A stretch of 64,000 bases of DNA from Sciurus carolinensis (taxonomy: Eukaryota > Chordata > Mammalia > Rodentia > Sciuridae). This document shows positions 34,825-45,800 of the stretch, one piece after another; positions within the stretch are counted from its first letter, which is position 1; the number at the start of each line of letters is the position of its first letter. Position numbers and translations under genes: made by a program. Under the pieces are notes generated by a model. That model was not told where the DNA came from, did no database searches, and saw nothing but the letters and a program-made list of their open reading frames with translations. The stretch lies in the NCBI RefSeq assembly GCF_902686445.1, contig NC_062218.1, positions 130,504,594 to 130,568,593 of the forward strand, in the 5' to 3' direction.

Positions 34825-35410
34825 AGACATGGCTAGTACTGCATTGATCCTATAGGTAGTCTCTTGGGAAAGATCTTGGCTGTTCAATTTAAAGGTTCCC
34901 ATCTGTCAGCCATGTTTTTGGGGCTACTCTCTGGTTCTCTGTGTTTCTTTTTATACAATCTTGCAATTGGAGTTGGTCTGTCAGAGATAAAGAGAGTTGA
35001 AGAAAGGGTCACCCATAAATACAGGTATTTATAAATACAAGTTTAAGATAATGTTTTACTGTAATGATCTGGTTTTAAAATAGCTGGATTATTGTACAAT
35101 CTTGCAGTTGGTGTCTATCAAAGGTAAAGTAAATGGAAGAAATCTGCACATGCAGGTCTGTCTGTTTTAAAGATTCCCATTTGTCAGCCCTGGTTTTGGT
35201 GATCCTCTCTTATGTTTTTTGTCTGTTATTGGCCCTTTAAGACATGGGTCTTGCTGCGTTGATCTTGCCAGTAGTCTCTTGAGCAGACAGATCTTGGCTG
35301 AATGGGTACAAGACTGTCCAAGAGAAAGTTTACTGTAACACAGTCTGGTCTTTGAATGGTTTTTCTGGATTATTATTCAAACTTGATGTTGAAGTTGGTC
35401 TGTCAGGGGT
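34825..35410 (+). repeat. Imperfect repeats of about 280 bases in the ERV leader
   Basis: Three similar 'rich in TTGCAGTTGG...GTCTGTC' segments start near 34956, 35094 and 35377. 'cccatctgtcagcc' / 'cccatttgtcagcc' occur near 34897 and 35177, and 'aagacatgg' blocks near 34825 and 35239. The spacing (about 280, with a shorter 138 step) shows old internal duplications. Confidence 0.6.
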
Positions 35411-36332
35411 AAAGTATATGAAAGGGATTCTGTATATACAGGCATTGATGCAGTTGCATGATAAGAGGTCAGGACCATCAGGAACTAAGTTGAAAGTGCC
35501 AAAAGGCACTGCCTCTGGTGTGTGGGGATAGCAGGACAACAGAAGAAAGGGTTAAAAAAAAGGATTTCACTCTTCTAAACCTAGTGCTGGCACTGCTTCT
35601 CAGCCTGGCCCCAGGCAGCCACAGATCATCTCACTGTGGTCAAGGACACTAAAATGGGTGGGTGGGAGGGACGGAAATTCCATAAAAGCTGCCTGAGCTG
35701 TAGAAAAATGGCCCAAGAAAACCTGGCCTCTGCCCTGCCTTCCAGCCCCTTTTGCTCCTGGTGGGTGGAGGCTGCTGGCCACAAAGGATGTGGCAGGTTT
35801 TAGCACTGTTAGTATGTGACCTGGGGACAGGAATAGTCTCCCCTTTTAAGATCTGACAGGAGACCCCATTTGGCCAGGGGATATTCATCACTGGGGCAAA
35901 GCAATTCTTGTTATAATAGCATCCCATCAAACTAAATGCCTGGGGAGACTGGCAGAATAACCTCACCCAGAAAAGAAAAAGACAGGAACTAAGGCCAAGC
36001 TCTCTTTTGAAGACAGCCTCTGCAAAGGGATCTTCAAGGGCCCCCTATAACAATATGCTTAGTATAAGAAAAAGGGCCAAAAGGAGCCTCTGGGTACAAC
36101 TAACATTGGGGCACTCAAAGTTCATGACATTGTGATAACGATAATGGAGACAGATCAGGCTCAAAAACATCCTGTGCTCCAACCCCTTGAATGCAACCTG
36201 GGAGAAAAATATTAAGGCACAATTTTTGTATATGCTGGACTGTCCAACCCTCCCCTGGGATGGAATTTGTTGTGTAAATTAAATGAGAACATTCATAGGG
36301 ACCGTTTCAGAATATTAATTTAAGAAAGCGTC

Positions 36333-36542
36333 CAAAGCCAGGCACAGTGGCACACACCTGTAATCCCAGTGGCTTGGGAGGCTGAGGCAGGAGGAGCCTG
36401 AGTTCAAAGCTAGACTCAGCAAAAGCAGGGTACTAAGCAACTCAGTGAGACCCTGTCTCTAAATATAAAATAGGGCTGGGGATATGGCTCAGTGGTCAAG
36501 TGCCCCTGAGTTTAATCCCTGATATCCACACCTCCCAAAAAA
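36333..36542 (+). repeat. Squirrel B1-ID dimeric SINE in the ERV
   Basis: 'gccaggcacagtggcacac' start and 'tatggctcagtggtcaag' ID part, with an A-rich end. Confidence 0.92.
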
Positions 36543-37354
36543 AGTGTCTACAACTAGAAAAAGATGAAAGTTATAGGCACGGAAATATATTTTAGTATGG
36601 AAAATTAGAAGATAAAATAAATGTTTCAGGATGAGAAAGTATTTTGTCTGGTAAAGTAATATTCTTGGGCTAAAGTTCAGGATGAAAGAGGACAAAACAG
36701 GATGTAAAGTTGTGAATGTTTATTTCATAGAAGGTTTGTGGAAGGTAAATCTCAGAAAGTTCGTGATTAAATTGGCTTTAATTAGCACAATCAGTTAAAG
36801 TTCTATGAACTTTAATGTACTGATGAAGCAAAGTCTGAAACATTGATCTACTCTTATCTATTGAGACATTTTTCTTGTGTTTTTTAGGTTTTATTACTTG
36901 TGGAAACTAAGTCTTAAAGGAATTAGGGTTTGTACCTGTTTTAAAGTCTGAAATGATTACTTTTAACTGGTTAAACAAACAACTGTTATTTAGGTTATAA
37001 CAATATTGTTTACATCCAAATTATATGTGACAAGGTATATGTATGCATCTGAGAACTGTATTTGTCTGTTATGTAAAAGTTTATAAAATGAAAGTTTATG
37101 TAAGTTTAAGTGCAAGATAACCAATAAGTGCTCTCTTTTATACATTGTATCTGACATAGAAGGGCCACACTCTCCTTTGAGGACCTGTCTTATATCTGTT
37201 TGCTTTGACTAAGTCAATTTCTGATGATTAACACTGTTTACTAAATGTATAAGAGATTTAAGGCTATCCTTTGATTTTTGCTAACCCATGCAGGCCTGTG
37301 ATTGTTGTTATCATACACTCTGGATTCTAAACTGCACTTTAAAAGTTAAACTTA

Positions 37355-37412
37355 GTCTCATAAGCACAAGGCCCTGGGTTCAATCCCCAGCACTGCAAAA
37401 AAAAAAAAAAAG
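37355..37412 (+). repeat. ID SINE 3' fragment
   Basis: 'cataagcacaaggccctgg' and 'gttcaatccccagcactgc' followed by an A-tail; the same 'agttaaacttagt' sequence lies on both sides, a probable target duplication (37345-37357 and 37412-37424). Confidence 0.8.
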
Positions 37413-37824
37413 TTAAACTTAGTTAAATGTAAAGCTTAGGAGAGCACTTTGCCCTGTTGCTGTTCTCCAAACTAAAATTATCTGTAGCAAGAGTCTTCGA
37501 TTTGTATAGAAATAACAAATTTGATTGGTATTTATTCATGCCTTATGATATTTTATAGCTGGATAAAGTAACCTGTTGCAAGTTTTTAAAAAAAAAAAAA
37601 AAAAGAAAGAAAGAGAAAGAAAGGCATCATGCCCATCACAGGTGTGGTGCAAAACTCCAGCGCAGTCAGATCTGTGTGCCTTCTCCCTGCTGTGTGCCCT
37701 GGATGACCTTCCTTAGAATCCCAGTATCCTCAACAGGAAAAGAAACTTCACATCACAAGGGTGTGTGAGGTTTGAGGAAGAAAATAAAAGCAAAGACATT
37801 TGAAATCAGGAAATGCAAGACATA

Positions 37825-39981
37825 CTCACAGTATTTTGAGCTGCATTTATTATAGCATGAACAAACCACCCACAGTCAATGCCTGTCAGGAACTCTAGGA
37901 CCCCGCCCAGCCTGAACGGTGAACAAGGGTGCTGGGTGCATGCCTCACACCCTGCCTCGTGACAGCAGCTCCCAGCATACCTGAATGGTTAAGCAGCCAG
38001 GGTCCCTGTCCCCAAGGGATCTATGGTGGCATAGGTGCCAAAGCTGGGTCCTATGCTGTTGTTTGGCTTACAGTTAATTTTTTAACTACTCGCCAACAAC
38101 TTAAAAATCCGGACTATCTCACATTGAAATCTGTTTGTGGCTTCTCTATATTTCTGATGACAGACCTGCATTCCCATATCACAACAGCCAGCTACAACTG
38201 AATAGCAGCTACCACCTTCTGCTGAAGACCTGTGTTTTGTCACAGCCTCCATGACATCCTGTTCTCCAAGGCAAGTTGCCACTTTCAAATGGATTGCACA
38301 AACATTTCTCATCACAAGGTACAACGTCTGTGTGTCTGGTCTTCAGGTGGTCAAGTCAAACTGAAGTAGGCATCGTGACTCTAAAACCATCTTCCTTCAT
38401 TTGTATAACCTACCAGACCTCTGTACTAGCTTACCACCTCCCCCTCTTCATCTATGGCCCAGGGAGGGGTGGAGCAGAGTCATTCCACACGCACCCATTC
38501 ATGTAGCTGATAAGAGGCAGATTTCCCAAGCCTGAGCTTGTTTGCTCCATTAGAAGTTTTCAAATTCTGCAAGCCTGGAAGCACTAATAAGCAGGGTAGG
38601 CACCTGGCTTCACTGGGGTGAGTGAGGTTGCAGAAGGAAGAAGCCAGACCCAGGGAATGCTGTGCTGGTTCGCCCTCTGGTGGCCATCAGATAGCTCTTC
38701 TGAAGACTTTCAAACCTGATTCCAAGCCCAGGAACCAACCATCAGTAGCCTCCCAAACAGGTTCCTTTTAACTTCATGGGGTCACGCTTTGGGCTTTCAG
38801 TTGATTCCTTTGCAAACTCTTCTTGACTGCCATCCTACCATTCAGCCATTCCCTGGGTATTCTGTCACCCACCTCAGTCCCCAGCAGGGCCTGACTCCTT
38901 CCAGGCAGACACTCTTCGGGGGGGGTACAGCATCCTCATTCTTCATATCCCTGTGCTTTTCTTGAGTCTTGGCCACAGCAGCCTTGTGACATTTTCAGGG
39001 AATAATCCAGAGGCAGGGGAAGCCAACTCCCAGCCTGTAGGGGGTCAGGCAGGGCACTTAGGTGAGAATAGGCCAGGCAGAATCTCAGTGACCAAGGAAA
39101 CTTATGTCCCAAGTAAAGTTGCCACTGAAGAGCTGGTGTGGCCCAATGGTCATTCTTCAAGAGAAGCAGGGAATCTGGTCTTTTATGTGAAATGTACCAA
39201 TTTTTAAAGGTTGTCTCTAATGTATAAACTACACAGGCCAAAGAAACCTTGTAGAGAGGTTGGGTCTGAGCCAAGGGCCCTCACCGGAGTTATGTTGAGG
39301 TCCCACAGCTGATAGAACCTCCAAGATGGTGGGCACAAGCCAGTGGTTTTCAAAGTTTTATCTGAGTAGTTTGTAGCCATCATCATGTTTGATCCTGAGA
39401 GGCAAGTGAGAGAAAGAAAATTCTTGGACCTATTTCAGAGTCAGACACTGAGGCTGAAGTGGGCACCTGGCAGGCTTAAGATCAGAGCTAGTGAGAAGAG
39501 ATCTCTGAAGTTGCGTGAGGCAGTTGCCTGGGCAACAGCAGGCCCCAAAGCCCACCCAACACAATCATGCACCGAGACGTGTGACCCAGTATGGGATGGA
39601 GGCGGGGCCCACAAAGGTACTACAGCAGCACCTCCCACTGATCTGGCCTGCACCATCTTAACTGGACCCTACCTAGTCCCCTAGAGAGCCCACCACCCCA
39701 GCAGCCCAGACAGTGGCTTCCCTGTGCACATACACAAATGCACACTTGTACACACAAACACCCTCCATGTACACAGAGCTCCAGGACAAGCAGCCCAGGC
39801 AAAGCCAAAGTGGCCTTCTTGGTGGGCAGACAGTGCAACCCAGCTCATAAAACCCTTTGGGGCTCAGGTCCAAACAGAAACCTCCTGTGGCCTTGCCCAT
39901 CATAAGTACAGTAGGAGGATCCTGGGGGCCCCCACCAGAGGCCTGGGTAGGCCAGGCAAGTGGCCATGTCCCGTAGCAGCC
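37825..39981 (-). other. TSPAN17: Probable TSPAN17 3' untranslated region
   Basis: Downstream of the stop the sequence has no SINE or LINE for about 2.1 kb, unlike its surroundings, as expected of a 3' UTR. The first AATAAA I found on the minus strand is at 37851-37846, and SINE- and ERV-rich DNA begins just beyond it. The end is inferred from that signal only; a nearer, non-canonical site is possible. A CTCF-like motif (38671-38686) lies inside. Confidence 0.45.
38671..38686 (-). promoter_or_regulatory. CTCF-like core motif
   Basis: The minus strand reads TGGCCACCAGAGGGCG, a very good match to the CTCF core, in the same orientation as the motif at 32811. It lies within the presumed TSPAN17 3' UTR. 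Confidence 0.55.
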
Positions 39982-40047
39982 TCACCAGTTAGCCTTCACT
40001 GCCTTGATGTCACTCACAAGGTTCTGGGCGAGGCAGATGCCAAAAAT
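39982..40047 (-). CDS. TSPAN17: TSPAN17 coding exon 8 (residues 250-270 and stop)
   Basis: A 66-base coding part after a TTACAG acceptor. It encodes [20 protein letters not shown] plus W and a TGA stop: the end of membrane segment 4 and the short cytoplasmic tail. Confidence 0.96.
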   Translation of the reverse strand: MFGICLAQNLVSDIKAVKANW

Positions 40048-42734
40048 CTGTAAGACAGAGGGCAGATGAGGGAGAGGCAGCAGGTACTGGGCAAGGGGAG
40101 GGGCATGTGGGGCTATGGCAGTACCTGGAGGAGGGCGATGCCCACAAAGACCCCAGCCACAACGATCAGGTTGTCCTGCAGCCACTTCTCAAACTGGCCC
40201 ACACAGCCTTTGGTGTGGATGGAGCCCTGCTGCTCCAGTTCCTAAAGGCACACGGGAACCAGGCTTGACCTGCCTGCCATTGCAGGCCTCACCTCAGCCC
40301 GCCCTATCTTCCTTCCTTCAGCTTGTGAAGTTCATCTCTGCCCCTGGGTCCTTGGCCTACAGTGCCTACTCCCTGGATCTCTGCCCCACGGTCCGTGCCT
40401 CCCTGGCTCTTTCTCATGAGGTCTCAGCATGGATGCCTATTCTGTAGACAGGCCTTTCCTGAGCACCCAGCCCCCTTCCCCTCACCCTCCAGGTTCTCAG
40501 CTGAAATTGGCACATGACTGTCCATATTTATGTATCCATGAGCTTGGTGTCTTTCTCCCCACGAGAACAGAGACTCTCTCATTAGCATTGAATCTCTAAG
40601 GTCTAAGACAATGCCAGTCACACAGCAGGTCAACAAAGAGGTGAAATGAGCAACCCCACCTATGCCCAAGCCCACAGGCCCACTTCCCCCAGTACCAAGC
40701 CCCTGGGTGTTGGATTTCCTGTACACCCCTATCCCATAGGTTTTTCAGTGACCCAACTGTCCCCAGCCCTGTCCCCAACCATCTCACCAGTTTGAGCCGG
40801 ACATCATAGCCACACTGAGTGTTGAGGACATCCTCCTGAGGGGAAACAGGCCATTAGTAACTTGGTAACGGGGCATTAGATGTGGGCTGGTGGTGCCTGA
40901 GCACTACAGTGGTTTTTCTTTCTCAGGGAGGCAGATGGAACCAGGGATTCTGCCATGCCACACCACTCTGAAGCAAGGGTCCCTAAGGCCCCCGTGCCTC
41001 TCTTCCAGACACTAGGGCATGTGGCTGCAGCTTGGACTTGCTGCCTATTTATTTGGAATCCTTCCTCCTCAAGTTTTATAAGAATGAAGAGACACCTGGT
41101 CCTTGGAGTCACAGATGAACTTCCACTGCATGTATGTCACTGTGAGAAATTTCTGCTCTCAAGAAAGCCATAAAGGGGTCAGAACCTCCCTCCCCAATCC
41201 CCTACACCCCACCCCACCCCATCATACTGGCATGGTGGTCTGGTTGGGTGATGGCTGGCTGTGGCCAGGGAGACCCCTTCCACACACACCTGTGACTGAC
41301 TGTGACACCAGCCCCAGTCAACCTTCCAGTTGGTCACCTGGAGCTGTGTTTAGTGAAATACAGGGTGCAGGGAGGTCTCAGGCCAGTTCCCATCCTCCAG
41401 GGACCTACTATTTCCATCTTGCCATAATCAGAAACAGGTTTTACTGAAGAGGGAAAAAAGTTCCAGCTCCAGCAGGCCTCAGTGCCCCACCACAAACTGC
41501 CCCAGTGAAATGACCCCCCCAACAGCCACATCCCCAGGGCAAGGCAGAGCCAGGTGGGGCCCTACTGTGGGTTTTTCCCATACACCCACAACACCCCCTC
41601 CTCTCCTCCAGCCCCACTCACCGCAGGGTCCCTGACGCAGCAGGAGAAGGGGACCCCGCAGCGCTCCCGGCTTGGGTTCAAGTCAGTGCAGTTGAAATAG
41701 ATATTGAGGTTCCAGTCATTGGGCCCTCGGGCTCCGCAGCAAGACCACTGTGGGGCAGGGGAGAGCCCCGGGTAAGCCAGGTCCATGGCTGGAAGCCAGG
41801 CCCACCCTGGGAGCCTCATTCTGTTTGGGGATAAGAAGCCCAGGCTACCGGGAGAATAAGCCAGCTGGGAAGGGGTCTAAAGACAGCCAGGCAAGTGGGT
41901 ACCTCCCCACCCCCACAGTAAACAGGCCAGGATCCAAAGGGATTACAGAGTGGACAGAAGTCTAGAGCTCCAGGCTGGTGGGAGTCATGGGGATCCTCAA
42001 CTTGCCCCCCAACCTAAGAGGATGGAAAAAGGGAGGGAGGGGGCTTGAAGATCATGGCTTCTTCCAAATGGCCCTGAGACAGGAGTTAGGCCAAGCCTCC
42101 TTGAGATAGAGGCACCACTGAACCACACTGGATCTTGCCACACTTGCCCAGAGATTTGACAGAGTTCTCTCTTCTATGATGCAGGGACAAGAGAGGAATC
42201 CTCCCAGCCCTCCCTCCCTGCACCCTACAGCAGTACCATTCCACCTGGTTAAGTACACACTGGCATCACTCCATAGCCCCACCCACCTCCCGGAACATTC
42301 CATGCTGCCTCCCTAGGCAGGGGTGATGGTGAGTGCAAGGCCTGCAATGACCAGAGTTCCCCACTGAGCTGGGAGAGGGGCCAATGCAGCCTCAAAGGAA
42401 AGCAACAATGTGTACTGCTAGAAAGCCAGCCTACAAGGGCTGGGAGGCTCAAGGGCAGGTGAGGGACCAGCTCAGTAGCACAGGCAGGCCCCAAGGGCAA
42501 AGCCATGGAACGAGGCAGAGCCACATCGCTATGTGTGTGCAGGTCTCAGAGCACAGCTTAGCCTGTACCTGTGCCCTCTCACCTGCTCGGTGCCTGCTGT
42601 CCCTGCTAGAGAACAATCTTCTCCTCTCTCCACACCTCTGCTGCTTCTCCACTGAGAGCCTTCCAGGTCACCGCTCAGAGGCCTTCCCTTCACCCTTCTC
42701 CATTTCAGCCCTTACCACGATTTCTTTCTTTCTT

Positions 42735-42825
<91 letters not shown>

Positions 42826-45800
42826 TTTGCTTATTTATCATCCATCTCTCCTGATGCCATTCCCAAGGGGACCGGTTCATCTTTCTTCACCACTGAATCC
42901 CCAGCACCTGGCCCAGGGCCTGGCACATGGTGCACCCTTCATAATTCTGTGCTGAATGAACAAATGAATCCCACCATAGCCCCCTGGCTACATGTTTGCC
43001 TCTGCATTAGGTTGAGCTCCTGGAGGAAGGCACCAGCTCCAATTCATTACTGGGTACCAGAGCTGGCACTTGGTGGTGGATGTCATCAAGCACACATGAC
43101 TATCTAAGTGGGTGTGATCAGGTGACTGGGAGTATGTGACCATGTGTGGGTGTGAGTGGACAAGAACATGCAAGTGGGAGGCAACTAAGGTTTCGGGAAC
43201 TGTTTTCTGGCTCTTTCCTCTTAGGGCTTAGGTTTGCAAGTGAGAACAGGGCTGCTGTGGGGATCTCGAACTATGTTCAGAAGCTGAAGAAATACAGCCA
43301 TGCACAGCATGATGATGTTTCTGTCAGTGACAGCAGTCCCATAAAATTATAGTGCAGCCAGGTGTGGTGGCATGCACCTATAATCTTAGCAACTTGGGAG
43401 GCTGAGATAGGAGGATAAGGGGTTCAAGGACAGTTTTAGCAACTTAGAACCTGTCTCAAAATAAAAAAATTTAAAGGGCTGTGGATGTAACTCAGTAGAA
43501 AGCACCCCTGGGTTCAATCCCTGGTAGCTCCATGCAAAATTATAATGGAGTCAAAAAAATTCCTATTGCTTACTAATGCCATTAGCTGTTTTAACGTCTT
43601 AGCCAAACACATTATTCACATGTTTGTGGTGATGCTGGTACAAAGCAACCTACTGTACTGTCAGTCATATAAAAGTATAGCACATGCAATTATGTATAGT
43701 GCATAATATTTGGTAATGGCAATAAACAACTATGTAACTAGTTCATGTATTGACTATACTATACTTTTTATTATTAAGAGTTGATTCCTTCTATTTATTT
43801 TTTTTAAAAAGTTTAAAGTTGGGTAAAGATGGGTGTGGTGGCATACAACTATAGGCCCAGCTACTTGGGAGGCTGAGGCAAGAGAATCATCTGAGCCCAG
43901 GAGTTTGAGGCCACCCTGGACAAAATAGCAAGACATCATCTCAAATAAATAAATAAATAAATAAGTTTACTGAAAAATACTATACTGCATTACACTAGCA
44001 TTAGTATAACCCATCTGTGTTCACTCAGTCTCTTGTTTATTTCAACAGTCCACGTCAAGTTGGCCTGTGTGGATCATCTAGGTTTGGGTAAGTTCAGTCT
44101 GTGATGTTTGCACAATGATAAAATCATCTAGCAACACATTTCTCAAGACTGTATCCCCAACTTTAAGTAATGAGACTATGATATAAATGACATAAGGTTA
44201 ACAGGTGTAACAAAATACAAGTGCTGGGATCAGCGGCAAACAGACAGCCCCTCTTCCAGTAAAGGGGGTAGTAGCAACATAGTCCTGACTGACACTTTGG
44301 GCTCAAGAGTCAGTAGAAGAGGAAGTCAATATTTTTATGTCAAATTTCCTCCATTTAAGTGTATCATAAGCCCTGAACTGAGAGTTGCCTATCAGGATCC
44401 TCTGGTCTCTATTTCCCAAGTCTGTGTCCCCACAAGGCTAGGTATATGGGGATCACCAAGGATCACTAGGATCTGGTTTCTAATTGGATGGGGGCACTCC
44501 TGGGTCTCCTTCCCGGGGCCTGCTGGCCTGGATGGATGAGGGGGCAGTCCTGACACACAGAGTAATTGCTCTCTCTCCCTTTCTCACTCATGTGCCTGTT
44601 AGGTACCTCCTTCATGTGGCCCATGCTGGATATTGCACTCACATATTCCTGAGCAAAGTCAATGAGGTTCTGGAGGTCAATGTCATCCCGGTAGGCCTTG
44701 ACGTTGTTGTTGATGAAGAGGTTGAGCTGGTCTCGAATCCAGTCCTTGAAGACAAAGGCTAGGATCCCTGTTGCCAGCTCCAGGAAGAAGATGAGGCCGA
44801 GGAACACAGAAAACTGGATTGGGGACACACAGATGGTGTGGGTTAAAGATGCAGGGCTCTGAGGTTGCCAGGGGGAAGAGTTTTACCCCTACCTCCACCA
44901 AGACTCAAGGGAACCCAGAGTCACCAGTCCCCATCCTCTACTAGTTTAATACTGTTTACTCTTTTTTCTTTTCAAATAGTCCACAGGACTCCCCCCGCCC
45001 CATCTATTGTGACATGAATTCATAGGTTCCAGCAGTTCAGTCTACTTTCCATAGATTCTCACAAAGAGCACTTCTCTGGGTGCAGCAGGCTGGCACTTCA
45101 GCTGAACACTGGTACCTTTCCCTTTGGCTTCTTCTTTTTCTGATCATTTTTCCTTCACACATTTCAGGAAGCTGTCTTGGCTCTTAAGAGTGCTTAATAT
45201 GTTCAATATGCACATTAATTCTCTTGGCAAGAATCTTGCCCTTAACTTGCTTGTTTACAATGCCAACAGCATGCTGGGTAACACTGTAGACTCTTCCAGT
45301 TCTGTCATGGTAGCATTTTTAGGGCATTCCTTTTTGAACAGCACCTGTTCCCTTAATGCTCACAATATCACCATTCTTATATATTCACATATATATGGCC
45401 AAAGGAACAAACAACTCCATGTTTTCTGAAATGTCTAGAGAATACTGGGTTCTTCTCTTTCCCTTTGGGTTTGTCATTTTGGCAAATTACAGGAAAGTAG
45501 CAATTCTGGCACAGAAATATTTTTGTTTTGTTTTGTTTTTTGGTGCCAGTGATAGAATCCAGGGGCCCATGCACCCCTGTCAAGCACTCTGCCACTGAGC
45601 TCCACCACCACCCACTTGGTACAGTTTTATGATGGTAAAAGGCAAGTGCTATTATTACCTACCATTCTTTATCTGGTAACTACACCTGCTTTCTTAAAAA
45701 TTCACCCTTGTGCATAACTTCAGTTCCAGGTTTCAAATGGAACAGCTCCAGCTCTCTCCTGACTCTGGGGTACAGAGCTGGGCTATGCCCAGATACAGAA

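Larger units (their letters stand above)
34099..37340 (+). mobile_element. Degraded class I ERV: LTR end, leader and internal remnants
   Basis: The LTR 3' part (34099-34244, AATAAA at 34161-34166) matches the LTR at 4901-5229. It is followed after two bases by a primer-binding-like segment (34247-34266) and, near 34391, by CAG|GTGAGT, a leader splice donor. A leader with internal repeats follows (34825-35410), then diverged internal DNA interrupted by a SINE (36333-36542). A short frame near 36243-36290 resembles the end of a retroviral protease. No open gag, pol or env remains and no 3' LTR was found, so it cannot be active. The end is approximate. Confidence 0.6.
43280..44190 (+). repeat. 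DNA-transposon-like repeat with two SINE insertions
   Basis: 'gatgatgtttctgtcagtg', 'cccataaaattatagtgc', 'atcatctaggtttgggtaag', 'gatgtttgcacaatgat' and 'aactttaagtaatgagac' follow the order of a known mammalian MER-type element. SINEs at 43352-43550 and 43828-43962 interrupt it. Confidence 0.5.

Noticed and set aside
39928..39945. A third CTCF-like match (CCACCAGAGGCCTG)
   Set aside because: It breaks the GGG core and is too weak to list beside the other two.
42384..42880. Long frames on both strands in TSPAN17 intron 4
   Set aside because: They read through a compound microsatellite and have no exon borders.
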